DNA of 64,000 nt. Origin: Methylobacterium terricola (GTDB lineage: Bacteria; Pseudomonadota; Alphaproteobacteria; Rhizobiales; Beijerinckiaceae). The notes beneath the pieces are model-generated. The model was not told the origin of the DNA. It was given only the letters and a program-made list of their open reading frames with translations, and did no database searches. This document shows positions 35,281 through 43,752 of the stretch, in pieces; within the stretch, counting starts at the first letter, position 1, and each line of letters begins with the position of its first letter. Made by a program: the position numbers and the translations under genes. Location of the stretch: the NCBI RefSeq assembly GCF_006151805.1, contig NZ_VDDA01000004.1:427612-491611 (forward strand). Reading direction: 5' to 3'.

Positions 35281-36096
35281 ATGCGCCGCTGGCCGCCCTA
35301 TATCCCGGTCGCAGCCCCTGGCCGCGACGGGAGACGCGATCCCTTGACCGATACCGCCTACGCCCTCTTCCTCGATTTCGACGGCACCCTGGTCGAGATC
35401 GCGCCGCGCCCCGACGGGGTCGTGGTGCCGCCGGCTCTGCCGCCCGCCCTCGCGCGGCTCCGCACCCGCCTCGGCGGCGCGCTCGCCCTGGTGACCGGCC
35501 GGCCGATCGCCACCATCGACGGCTTCCTGACGCCGGAGCGCTTCGACGTCGCCGGCCTGCACGGGGTCGAGATGCGCCGCGGCGGCCCGGTGACGGGCGG
35601 GGACCCGGCGGAGCACCCCGCCCTGCGGGCCGGCGTCGCGACCCTGCAGCGGGCGGTGGCCGATCTCGACGGGGTGCTGATCGAGGACAAGGGCTGCTCG
35701 GTCGCGGTGCATTGGCGCCTTGCCGGCGAGGCGGAGGCCAGGCAGGCGCAATCCGCCGCCGCATCGGTGGCCGGCATCCTCGGCGAGGCCTACCGGCTGC
35801 AGCAGGGCAAGGCGGTGGCGGAGATCCTGCCGGCCAGCGCCACCAAGGGCCACGCCATCCGGGCCTTCCTGCGCGAGGCGCCCTATGCCGGCCGCCGGGC
35901 GATCTTCATCGGCGACGACCTCACCGACGAGAAAGCGTTCGTGCCGGTCGACGAGGATGGCGGGATCACGATCCGGGTCGGGCCCGGCGAGACGGTGGCC
36001 CGCCACCGCCTTGCCGATCCGGCGGCGGTGCGGGCGCTGCTAATGGGCTGGGCCGAGGGCGGGACGATCGATCCCGAATCGCTGCCGGCGGCCTGA
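35281..36096 (+). CDS. otsB: Trehalose-6-phosphate phosphatase
   Basis: HAD-superfamily phosphatase that converts trehalose 6-phosphate to trehalose. The nucleophile motif LDFDGTLVEIAP lies at about residues 31-42 and the motif IV GDDLTDEKAFVPV near 210, both standard for OtsB. The ATG at 35281 gives 271 residues. A TTG at 35344 would remove 21 residues that look unlike the family start and is a reasonable alternative, as it has GGGAG upstream. No otsA is present in the window. Confidence 0.92.
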   Translation: MRRWPPYIPVAAPGRDGRRDPLTDTAYALFLDFDGTLVEIAPRPDGVVVPPALPPALARLRTRLGGALALVTGRPIATIDGFLTPERFDVAGLHGVEMRRGGPVTGGDPAEHPALRAGVATLQRAVADLDGVLIEDKGCSVAVHWRLAGEAEARQAQSAAASVAGILGEAYRLQQGKAVAEILPASATKGHAIRAFLREAPYAGRRAIFIGDDLTDEKAFVPVDEDGGITIRVGPGETVARHRLADPAAVRALLMGWAEGGTIDPESLPAA

Positions 36097-36165
36097 CGGC
36101 CTATCCGCCGGGGCGGCAATGCCCTAACTCGTCTCCCGACGTCACGCACAGGAACGATCCCGTCG

Positions 36166-36588
36166 ATGCGCCGTTCGCCGTTCTACCTTGTCGGAGCCCT
36201 CACGATCGCCATGACCGCTTCAGCCTCCGCCGCCTCGTTCTCCACCACCCCGTCCGGCCTTCAGGTCAAGGACGACGTGGTCGGCACCGGTCCGCAGCCC
36301 AAGGCCGGCCAGACCGTCAGCGTCCACTATACCGGCTGGCTCTACCAGGACGGCAAGAAGGGCGCGAAGTTCGACAGCTCGCTCGACCGCAAGCAGCCGC
36401 TCAACTTCGCGGTCGGCACCGGCCAGGTGATCAAGGGCTGGGACGAGGGCCTGTCGACCATGAAGGTCGGGGGCAAGCGCACCCTGATCATCCCGCCCGA
36501 GCTCGGCTACGGCGCCCGCGGCGCCGGCGGCGTGATCCCGCCGAACGCCACGCTGATGTTCGACGTCGAGTTGCTCGGCGTGCGCTGA
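36166..36588 (+). CDS. Exported FKBP-type peptidyl-prolyl isomerase
   Basis: A 140-residue periplasmic foldase. Residues 1-24 form a signal peptide ([18 protein letters not shown]). The single FKBP domain has [20 protein letters not shown] near 45, [20 protein letters not shown] near 85, and [20 protein letters not shown] near 110, with the catalytic-pocket aromatics retained. Short, single-domain form without the Mip/FkpA dimerisation helix. Confidence 0.94.
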   Translation: MRRSPFYLVGALTIAMTASASAASFSTTPSGLQVKDDVVGTGPQPKAGQTVSVHYTGWLYQDGKKGAKFDSSLDRKQPLNFAVGTGQVIKGWDEGLSTMKVGGKRTLIIPPELGYGARGAGGVIPPNATLMFDVELLGVR

Positions 36589-36643
36589 GGCCGGTCCGGA
36601 CGCGGCGATCACCGCACGCGTCGCGACCGTCCCACCGCACAGG

Positions 36644-36680
36644 GTCGTCCCGGGTCCGCGACAGCGGAGCCCGGGACGAC
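36644..36680. repeat. REP-like palindrome, copy B (possible bidirectional terminator)
   Basis: Eleven-base perfect arms GTCGTCCCGGG and CCCGGGACGAC flank a 15-base loop, midway between the convergent FKBP and livF genes. The core resembles the element at 32587-32613. Confidence 0.55.
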
Positions 36681-36733
36681 GCGCAGAATGTCTCGACCCG
36701 GGCGCAGAATCGGCCTGCACTCGTCGGGCGAAC

Positions 36734-37480
36734 CTACACCTCCAGCCACTCCCGCCGGACCGCCTCGTTGGCGGACAGCGCCGCCGGCGTGCCGGCGAAC
36801 ACCACGTGGCCGTGGCCCATCACGTAGAGGCGCTGCGACAGCTTCAGCGCGATGGTCAGCTTCTGCTCGACCAGCAGCACCGCCACGCCGCGGGCGGCGA
36901 TCTCGCCGATCATCTCGGCGACGCGGGCGACCATCTGGGGCGACAGGCCCTCGGTCGGCTCGTCGATCATGATCAGGTCGGGGTCGCCCATCAGGGTGCG
37001 GCAGATCGTGAGCATCTGCTGCTCGCCGCCCGACAGCACGCCGCCGGGCGTGTCGATCCGCTCCTCCAGCCGCGGGAACAGCCGGAAGATGTCGGCGTAG
37101 GACCAGCGTCCGCCACGTCTCCCGCTCTTCTCGCCGAGCGCCAGGTTCTGCCGCACCGTGAGCTTGGGAAAGATCGCCCGCTCCTCCGGCACGTAGCCCA
37201 GCCCCCGGCGGGCGACCGTGTAGGGCTTCAGGCCGGCGATCGGCTGGCCCTTGAAGCGGATCTGCCCGCGGGGCGGCACGTCGCCCATGATCGCCTTGAG
37301 GGTGGTCGAGCGCCCCACCCCGTTGCGGCCGAGGATCGACACGATCTCGCCGGCCCCGACCCGGAAGCTCACCCCCTGGAGGATGTGGCTCTTGCCGTAA
37401 TAGGCGTGCAGGTCCTCGACCTCGAGGAGCGCGGGGGCGGTGGCAGACGACACTGCCGGCATCGCGAGGGCGGCGCTCAC
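36734..37480 (-). CDS. livF: Branched-chain amino acid-type ABC transporter ATPase
   Basis: A 248-residue ATPase, last gene of the liv-type operon. Walker A GRNGVGRST near residue 47 has Arg where the usual motif has the catalytic Lys (GxxGxGKS/T), an unusual change. The signature LSGGEQQMLTICRTL lies near 145, Walker B LIMIDEPTEGLSP near 165. GTG at 37480 overlaps the livG stop (GTGA) and has GGAGG upstream. A downstream ATG at 37462 is less well placed. The Walker A change could impair ATP hydrolysis unless livG carries the work. Confidence 0.9.
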   Translation of the reverse strand: MSAALAMPAVSSATAPALLEVEDLHAYYGKSHILQGVSFRVGAGEIVSILGRNGVGRSTTLKAIMGDVPPRGQIRFKGQPIAGLKPYTVARRGLGYVPEERAIFPKLTVRQNLALGEKSGRRGGRWSYADIFRLFPRLEERIDTPGGVLSGGEQQMLTICRTLMGDPDLIMIDEPTEGLSPQMVARVAEMIGEIAARGVAVLLVEQKLTIALKLSQRLYVMGHGHVVFAGTPAALSANEAVRREWLEV

Positions 37481-38241
37481 GCGGCCTCCTCCCCGGTGGC
37501 GACCCCGAGATAGGCTTCCTGCACGGCGCGGTTCTCCCGGATGCGGGCGGGCGTGTCGGTGGCGATGATCCGGCCGTAGACCAGGACCGAGATGCGGTCG
37601 GCGAGCCCGAACACCACCGCCATGTCGTGCTCGACCATCAGCAGCGTGCGCCCCGTCGTGACCTCGCGGATCAGTTGCGTCGCGTGCTCGCTCTCGCTGT
37701 GGCTCATCCCGGCCATCGGCTCGTCGAGGAGGATGACCTTGGCGTCGCTGGCGATGGCGATGCCGATCTCCAGCGCCCGCTGCTCGGCATAGGCGAGCAG
37801 CCCCGCGGCGATTCCGGCACGGTGGCCGAGGCGGATGCGGGTCAGGATCTCCTCGGTGCGCTCGGCGACGCCGGGCAGCCCCTCGACCCCGCGCCAGAAG
37901 GACGGGCCGTGGCCCATCGCCCGCAGCACCGCGCAGCGCACGTTCTCCCACACGGTGAGCTTGGGGAAGATGTTGGTGACCTGGAAGCTGCGGGCGAGGC
38001 CGGCCCGGTTGATCGCGGCCGGGCGCCAGCCGGTGATGTCCCGCCCCTCGAGCCGGATCGTGCCGCTCGACGGGGCGAAGCGGCCGCTGATCAGGTGGAA
38101 CAGGGTCGACTTGCCGGCACCGTTCGGCCCGATGATCGCGTGGCGCTCCCCCGTCGGCACCGACAGGTCGACGCCGTTGATGATCTTGGCCGGACCGAAG
38201 CTCTTGTGGACGCCGGACAATTCGATCGCGGGGGCAGTCAT
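37477..38241 (-). CDS. livG: Branched-chain amino acid-type ABC transporter ATPase
   Basis: A 254-residue ATPase partner of LivF. Walker A GPNGAGKST lies near residue 37 with normal Lys, Walker B VILLDEPMAGMSHSE near 165, and the switch VEHDMAVVFGLADRISVL near 200. The signature region reads LLAYAEQRALEIGIAIA, where the usual LSxGxQ core is changed to AYAEQ, as is common in LivG. The ATG at 38241 overlaps the livM stop (ATGA). Confidence 0.93.
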   Translation of the reverse strand: MTAPAIELSGVHKSFGPAKIINGVDLSVPTGERHAIIGPNGAGKSTLFHLISGRFAPSSGTIRLEGRDITGWRPAAINRAGLARSFQVTNIFPKLTVWENVRCAVLRAMGHGPSFWRGVEGLPGVAERTEEILTRIRLGHRAGIAAGLLAYAEQRALEIGIAIASDAKVILLDEPMAGMSHSESEHATQLIREVTTGRTLLMVEHDMAVVFGLADRISVLVYGRIIATDTPARIRENRAVQEAYLGVATGEEAA

Positions 38242-39566
38242 GCCAGCTTCTCCTTGGCGGCTTCGGAGGCGTCGTGCCAGGCGGCCGCAACCCGCGGCAG
38301 CACGGCCCGCAGGGCGAGTGCGCCGCCGGCCGCCATCGCACCGGCGACGAGCCACGGCAGCACATGGGCGGCGTCGAAGGAGATGCCGGCGAGCGTCATC
38401 TCGGTCCCGTCGGAGGCCTTCACCAGCACGCGGAACGCCATCTCGATCAGCGCGATCGTACCGGCCAGCAGGAGGAGAAACGGCCCGAGGGCCAGGAGGT
38501 AGGCCGGGACCAGCCGGTGGGCGGTGCCAGCGCGCAGGAGCGGGCCGTGCATCAGCGCCAGGCCGGCGATGCCGCCGGGGGCGAACATCACGATGGCGAT
38601 GAACAGCAGCCCGAAATAGAGCTGCCAGATCTCGGTCAGGTCGCTGAGCGAGACCTGGAGCAGGGTCACCACCACGGCGCCGACGACCGGGCCGATGAAG
38701 GTGCCGATGCCGCCGATGAAGGTCGCGAGCAGGACGACGCCCGATTGGTGCACGCCGAGATAGGCCGAGTTGGCGATCTCGAAGTTGATCGCGGCGAGCG
38801 CGCCCGCGACACCGGCGAAGAGCGCCGACAGGCAGAAGGCGGTGACGCGGATCGTCTGCGGCTCGTAGCCCAGGAACTCGACCCGCTCCGGGTTCTCGCG
38901 CACCGCGTTGCACAGGCGGCCGAGCGGCGTGCGGGTGATCGCGTACATCGCGAGCGCGCAGATCAGGCACCAGGCGGCGATCAGGTAATAGACCTGGATC
39001 TGCGGCCCGAAGCTCACGTCGAACAGGCGCAGCATCTTGGTGCGGTTGGCGGTGATGCCCTCCTCGCCGCCGAAGAAGCTGTGCAGGATGTGCGAGCCGG
39101 AGGCCACCAGCTCGGCGATGCCGAGCGAGATCATGGCGAAGACGGTGCCGGCACGCCGCGTCGAGATCAGCCCGAACAGGATGCCGAAGGCGAGGCCGGC
39201 GAGCCCGCCGACGAGCGGCATCACCGGCAGCGGCACCGGCAGGCGGTTCGCCGCCACGACGTTCATCGCGTGGACGGTGAAGAAGGCCCCGAGCCCGTAA
39301 TAGACCGCGTGGCCGAAGGACAGCAGACCGGTCTGCCCGAGCAGCATGTTGTAGGAGAGCGAGAACACCACCATGATGCCCATCAGGCTCATCATGGTCA
39401 GCGCCGTGCCGCTGGTGAAGACGAGAGGCGCGGCGACCAGGATCCCGGCGGCGACGAGCCAGGGCAGCACCTGGGCGACGAGGCCCAGCCCCCGCGGGCG
39501 GATCGACGGGCGGGAGCCTGCCTGCGCGAAGGTCCCGGACGGCGCGATGTCGGCGAGGTCGCTCAT
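38238..39566 (-). CDS. livM: Branched-chain amino acid-type ABC transporter permease
   Basis: A 442-residue inner membrane permease with about ten helices. The LivM core (GQTGLLSFGHAVYYGLGAFF near 95-115, LGYEPQTIRVTAFCLSALFA near 235) is followed by an extra C-terminal membrane section of about 100 residues not needed in short LivM proteins. The ATG at 39566 overlaps the livH stop by four bases. Confidence 0.93.
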   Translation of the reverse strand: MSDLADIAPSGTFAQAGSRPSIRPRGLGLVAQVLPWLVAAGILVAAPLVFTSGTALTMMSLMGIMVVFSLSYNMLLGQTGLLSFGHAVYYGLGAFFTVHAMNVVAANRLPVPLPVMPLVGGLAGLAFGILFGLISTRRAGTVFAMISLGIAELVASGSHILHSFFGGEEGITANRTKMLRLFDVSFGPQIQVYYLIAAWCLICALAMYAITRTPLGRLCNAVRENPERVEFLGYEPQTIRVTAFCLSALFAGVAGALAAINFEIANSAYLGVHQSGVVLLATFIGGIGTFIGPVVGAVVVTLLQVSLSDLTEIWQLYFGLLFIAIVMFAPGGIAGLALMHGPLLRAGTAHRLVPAYLLALGPFLLLLAGTIALIEMAFRVLVKASDGTEMTLAGISFDAAHVLPWLVAGAMAAGGALALRAVLPRVAAAWHDASEAAKEKLA

Positions 39567-40516
39567 GCTTCGCGGTTCCCGAGGAGGCCGGTCGGCCGCG
39601 CGATCAGCACGATGACCAGCAGGAGATAGGGGATGATCGGCCCGATCTGGGCGATCGTCACGGTCCACAGATCACCAAGCACGCCGCCGGACGGCGCGGC
39701 GTCGATGCCGGCGGCCTGGAGCACGCTGGCGACCGAGACGTCGAGGGAGATGGCGAAGGTCTGCACCAGCCCGATCAGGAGCGAGGCCGCGAAGGCGCCG
39801 GTGAGCGAGCCGAGGCCTCCCACCACCACGACCACGAACAAGATCGGCCCGAGCAGGCCCGCCATGTTGGCCTGGGTGACGAGGGCCGGCCCGGCGATGA
39901 CGCCGGCCACGGCGGCGAGCCCCGTGCCGACGCCGAAGACCAGCATGAAGACCTTCGGCACGTCGTGGCCGAGCATCGCCACCATGTTGGGATGGGTCAG
40001 CGCCGCCTGGATGATCAGCCCGACCCGGGTGCGCGTCAGCACGGCAAGCAGCGCGATGAAGATCGCTACCGAGATCACCAGCATGAACAGCTTGTAGGCC
40101 GGGTAGTTGGTGCCGAAGACCGTGAAAGCGGGAAAATCAAGGATCGCCGGCACCCGGTAATCGACCGGCAGCTTGCCCCACACCATCTGCACCACCTCCT
40201 CGATCACGTAGGCGAGACCGAAGGTGAAGAGCAGCTCCGGCACGTGGCCGTGACGGTGGACGTTGCGCAGGCCGTAGCGCTCGACCAGCGCGCCGATGCC
40301 GCCGACGACGACCGGCGCCGCGACGAGGCCGACCCAGAAGCCGGTGAACTTGCTGATCTGGTAGCCGAAGAACGCGCCCAGCATGTAGAAGCTGGCATGG
40401 GCGAAGTTCAGCACGCCCATCATGCTGAAGATCAGGGTCAGGCCGCTCGCCATCAGGAAGAGCAGCATCCCGTAGAGCACGCCGTTCAGCGTCGAGACGA
40501 TGACGAGTTCGAGCAC
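39563..40516 (-). CDS. livH: Branched-chain amino acid-type ABC transporter permease
   Basis: A 317-residue permease with about eight helices: ASGLTLIFSMMGVLNFAHAS near the N-terminus and VVVGGLGSLTGAFAASLLIG near residue 240 are LivH signatures. It forms the membrane channel with LivM. It starts 325 bases after the livK stop, a gap filled with a large hairpin. Confidence 0.94.
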   Translation of the reverse strand: MLELVIVSTLNGVLYGMLLFLMASGLTLIFSMMGVLNFAHASFYMLGAFFGYQISKFTGFWVGLVAAPVVVGGIGALVERYGLRNVHRHGHVPELLFTFGLAYVIEEVVQMVWGKLPVDYRVPAILDFPAFTVFGTNYPAYKLFMLVISVAIFIALLAVLTRTRVGLIIQAALTHPNMVAMLGHDVPKVFMLVFGVGTGLAAVAGVIAGPALVTQANMAGLLGPILFVVVVVGGLGSLTGAFAASLLIGLVQTFAISLDVSVASVLQAAGIDAAPSGGVLGDLWTVTIAQIGPIIPYLLLVIVLIARPTGLLGNREA

Positions 40517-40841
40517 GCGGGGGTCTCCTGCCGGTGCGAGGTGCAGTGTCTTGGGACAGTGTGCGGTCGGCGAAGCGCCCGCCGGTCTGGGCTGTATCAG
40601 CTCCGCCCTTTCCCGGACGACTGAAACGAAGTGGAAGGAGATCCGGGATCCAGCACGAGGAGCGCCGCGAAGCGGCTCAACCTTTGCTAGGTGGCAACCA
40701 CAAAGACGCTTCGCGACTTTTTGTGCTGGATCCCGGGTAACATGCGCCCGGGAAAGGGCCGTTGCGTTTCAAGGGCGAGCCCGAGAGCAAAACGAACCGA
40801 CGCGGCACCCCGTCCCCCGGAGCGCCGCCCCTCCCCCGCCC
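40517..40841 (-). other. Gap between livK and livH
   Basis: No gene is supported. It contains the large stem-loop described at 40643-40736. Since livK is usually needed in excess over the membrane subunits, a processing or partial-termination structure at this place would fit, but this is inference. Confidence 0.5.
40643..40736. repeat. Large two-part stem-loop, REP-like
   Basis: Outer arms CCGGGATCCAGCAC (40643-40656) and GTGCTGGATCCCGG (40723-40736) are 14-base perfect complements. Inner arms CGCGAAGCG (40666-40674) and CGCTTCGCG (40707-40715) add nine pairs. A TTTTT run lies at 40718-40722 on the plus strand. It is likely a dispersed palindromic repeat that folds in the livK-livH transcript. 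Confidence 0.65.
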
Positions 40842-42080
40842 TCAGCTCGGGCGGTCCATCTTGCAGGTGGTCGGCAGCAGGGTGTCCTTGGCCTCGACCA
40901 CGCCGTCGCCGGTCCAGCCCCAGCCGGTATTCTCGCTGTCGAGCACCTTCGCCGTGTCGACCGGCCCGAACCGCGAGATGTAGATCGGCTGGAAGATCTG
41001 ATGGTCGTCCGGCCGGATGAAGCTGTCCTTGCCGTAGAGCGTGTCGTTGTGGATCGAATCCATCGCCTTGGCGATCGCCTTCGGGTCGGTCGACTTGGCG
41101 GCGAGCGTCGCCTTGGCCAGGATGTTCATCAGGTTGACCACCCGCGGGTAGGTCAGCTCCTGGCCGGTCTTGGCGCGGAAGGCGGCCTCGAAGTCGTGAC
41201 CGGGCTTGTAATCGATGTTGGCGTAGCCCTCGGAGATCTGGAACACCCGGTCGGGCAGGTTCGCCTGCTTGATCGCCGTCGGGCCGCCGCTGCCGCCGCC
41301 GTAATAGGTGTAGAAGTTCGCCGGGAGCCCGGCATCGCCCGCCGCCTTGAGCAGCAGCGCCATGTCCTGCGCCCAGTTGCCGGTGATCACCGTGTCGGCA
41401 CCCGAGGCCTTGATCTTGGCGATGTAGGGCGAGAAGTCGTTGACCTTCTGCAGCGGCGCCACCTCGTCGCCGACGATCTGGATATCGGGCCGCTTCTCCT
41501 TCAGCATCGCCCGGGCGGCGGCGCGCACCGCCTGGCCATGCGAGTAGTCCTGGTTGATCAGGTAGACCTTCTTGATTTCCGGCTTGCCCTTGATGTAGTT
41601 GGTCAGGGCCTGCATCTTGATGTCGGAATTGGCATCGAACCGGAAGTGCCAGTAATTGCACTTGGCGTTGGTCAGCGCCGGATCGACCGCGGCGTAATTG
41701 AGATACAGGATCTCCTTGCCGGGGTTGCGGTCGTTGTACTTGCCGACGAAGTCGATCAGCGCCGCCCCGACCGACGAGCCGTTGCCCTGCACCACCACGC
41801 GGGCGCCGGAATCGATCGCCTTCTGGAGCTGGACCAGGCTCTCCTGCGGGTTGAGCTTGTTGTCGTAGCCGGTCACCTCGAGCTTCAGGTCGGGGTTCTT
41901 GGCGTTGATCTGGTCGGCCATGAACTGGAAGGTCTTCAGCCCAGCCTCGCCGGTGCTGGCTCCGCCGCCGGAGAGCGGATCGACGAAGGCGATCTTCAGG
42001 CTCATCGGCGCGGCGAGCGCAGTCGAGGCCGCCAGGGCCACGAGGCCGGCGGCCGTGATGCGCGCGAGGGTCTTGACCAA
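40842..42080 (-). CDS. livK: Branched-chain amino acid-type ABC transporter substrate-binding protein
   Basis: A 412-residue periplasmic receptor (peripla_BP_6 family). It uses a TTG start at 42080 with AGGAGG five bases upstream. The N-terminus KTLARITAAGLVALAASTAL is a signal peptide cleaved after ALA near residue 23. The mature protein begins with LKIAFVDPLSGGGASTGEAG and holds VVQGNGSSVGAALIDF near 95. The ligand may be an amino acid, amide or aromatic acid. The divergent IclR regulator hints at a carbon-source substrate. Confidence 0.92.
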   Translation of the reverse strand: MVKTLARITAAGLVALAASTALAAPMSLKIAFVDPLSGGGASTGEAGLKTFQFMADQINAKNPDLKLEVTGYDNKLNPQESLVQLQKAIDSGARVVVQGNGSSVGAALIDFVGKYNDRNPGKEILYLNYAAVDPALTNAKCNYWHFRFDANSDIKMQALTNYIKGKPEIKKVYLINQDYSHGQAVRAAARAMLKEKRPDIQIVGDEVAPLQKVNDFSPYIAKIKASGADTVITGNWAQDMALLLKAAGDAGLPANFYTYYGGGSGGPTAIKQANLPDRVFQISEGYANIDYKPGHDFEAAFRAKTGQELTYPRVVNLMNILAKATLAAKSTDPKAIAKAMDSIHNDTLYGKDSFIRPDDHQIFQPIYISRFGPVDTAKVLDSENTGWGWTGDGVVEAKDTLLPTTCKMDRPS

Positions 42081-42473
42081 GGCGTCCTCCTGGAATGGCG
42101 TTCCCGGTATTCTTGAGGGCGCGCCGCGTTCGGCGTCGCCGACGGATCCTGTGCCCGCCTTGCGCGAACACTGCCTCCCGGCCCGGAGCGGGTCAAGATG
42201 CGAAATTCCGATCCGCATCGCGAAACATGTTGCCGAGCCGGCGCGCCATCGTCACCTTAGGGCGACCTCGGGCGGCGCCGTCGGCGACCGCGCGCGCTCG
42301 AGCGTTCCGGGACCGCGAACGACATCGGGCGCAAGGCAAGACTTCGGGTCGACGAAAAGACCGCGGGCCCGAGAAGAGACCGGGGACCCGAGACAAGATC
42401 TGGGGTCCGACAAGAGGCGTGGGATCCGGGACGACGGCACCGAGAGCACGGCCGAATCGGGGGAGGCGGCAGC
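42081..42473. other. Divergent promoter region between livK and iclR
   Basis: No gene is supported. The half near iclR holds an array of 19-base repeats (42335-42429). The half near livK holds its leader with AGGAGG. Both promoters and the IclR operator should lie here. Confidence 0.6.
42335..42429. repeat. Five 19-bp tandem degenerate repeats ahead of iclR
   Basis: Units at 42335-42353, 42354-42372, 42373-42391, 42392-42410 and 42411-42429 follow the pattern GACAAGACCGGGGNCCCGA with two to seven changes each. A poorer sixth unit lies just upstream. The 19-base period is not a multiple of three and equals just under two helical turns, so the array presents similar faces of DNA repeatedly, as for cooperative regulator binding. 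It ends 44 bases before the iclR start. Confidence 0.65.
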
Positions 42474-43298
42474 ATGGCACAGGCGATGGCGGCGCGCATC
42501 GGCGCGATCAACCAGGACCCGGCGGAGGGCGAGGACGGCGACCGGCAGTTCGTCACGGCGCTCGCGCGCGGCCTTCAGGTGCTGCGCGTCTTCGGGGACG
42601 CCGCCGAGATGCTGGGCAACCGCGAGATCGCCGCCCGGACCGGGCTGCCGAAGCCCACCGTCTCGCGCCTGACCCACACGCTGCTGTCCCTCGGCTACCT
42701 GGTCCACGACCCGGAGGGCGAGCGGTACGGCCTCGGGCCGGCAGTGCTGGCGCTCAGTGCCGCCTTCCTGCGCCAGAACTCGTTCCCGCAGATGGTGCGG
42801 CCCTTCCTGCAGGACCTCGCGACGGCGGTGCAGGCGCACGTGGCGCTCGGCCTCCTCGACGGGTTGTCGAGCGTGTACGTCCAGCTCTGGCGCGGCCAGG
42901 GCCAGCGCATCGTGCTGTCGAGCGAGGTCGGCTACCGTCTGCCGCTCGCCCGCAGCGCCATGGGCATGGCGACGCTGGCGAGCCTCGACGAGGCCGAGCG
43001 CGCCGCCCTCGTCACCCGCCTGCGCCGCGACGGAACTGACGCGGCGCGGCTGGACCAGACCTACGATCGCTGCGCCGGCGAGATCGCCCGGCACGGCTTC
43101 TGCGTCGGCATCGGCATCTGGCACCAGGACATCAACGCCGTGGCGGCGCCGATCCACGCGCCCGGCGGTCGTGGCCAGTTCGCGGTCAATGTCAGCGGCC
43201 CCGCCTTCCTGCTGACCGAGGAGGTTCTGCGCCGCGACACCGGCCCGAAGCTGATGGAGACGATCGAGCGGATGCGCGCCCTCGGGATCGTCGATTGA
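42474..43298 (+). CDS. IclR-family transcriptional regulator
   Basis: A 274-residue regulator with an N-terminal winged helix-turn-helix (NREIAARTGLPKPTVSRL near residues 50-67) and a C-terminal effector domain (about 105-270). The effector domain has YRLPLARSAMGMATLA and CVGIGIWHQDINAVAAPI near 200-225. The first 25 residues are a charged extension. Divergence from the liv-type operon makes this its likely regulator. The ligand is unknown. Confidence 0.92.
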   Translation: MAQAMAARIGAINQDPAEGEDGDRQFVTALARGLQVLRVFGDAAEMLGNREIAARTGLPKPTVSRLTHTLLSLGYLVHDPEGERYGLGPAVLALSAAFLRQNSFPQMVRPFLQDLATAVQAHVALGLLDGLSSVYVQLWRGQGQRIVLSSEVGYRLPLARSAMGMATLASLDEAERAALVTRLRRDGTDAARLDQTYDRCAGEIARHGFCVGIGIWHQDINAVAAPIHAPGGRGQFAVNVSGPAFLLTEEVLRRDTGPKLMETIERMRALGIVD

Positions 43299-43311
43299 GC
43301 GGGCGCGCCTC

Positions 43312-43647
43312 TCACCCCTCCAGCCCGGCGAACCACTCGGCATAGGGCGTATTGCGGGCGAGGCGGCGATTGTAGTCCGGGGCACCGTCCGTCCACCAGG
43401 GCGGTCCGCGCTCGCCGAGGCCGTGCTTGGCCGCATCGACCGCGGCGCGGGCCGCCGCCAGGGCCGCGCCGCCCTCCGGCTCTCCGGCCCCCTTGGCATC
43501 GCGCACCGCGCGGCGGGCCCGCATCAGGTCGTGGACCAGCGCCTCGCGCCGCTCCGGCGCCAGGCCCGGATCGCTGCGCCGCCACAGCCGCCCGCGCACC
43601 ACGATGTAGCGCCCGTCCGGCGTCACCGGCACCTCGTTCCGGGACAT
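43312..43647 (-). CDS. Conserved hypothetical protein
   Basis: A 111-residue protein seen in other Hyphomicrobiales in my recollection. Start MSRNEVPVTPDGRYIVVRGR, then LWRRSDPGLAPERREALVHD, a helical Ala/Arg-rich centre, and a tail with GPPWWTDGAPDYNRRLARNT. No signal peptide or membrane segment. The WTDGAPD/NRR region suggests a small basic nucleic-acid-associated protein, which is not established. It is convergent with iclR (13-base gap). Confidence 0.75.
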   Translation of the reverse strand: MSRNEVPVTPDGRYIVVRGRLWRRSDPGLAPERREALVHDLMRARRAVRDAKGAGEPEGGAALAAARAAVDAAKHGLGERGPPWWTDGAPDYNRRLARNTPYAEWFAGLEG

Positions 43648-43752
43648 CACCGTAAGCTCCGCGATTGCGCGCACCACCTTGAGGGGGCGTTAAACCTTCG
43701 GGCGCAACCTTTTCGCGGGAAGCGGGGGCCCGTCCTCCTGCCTGGGGGCGTC

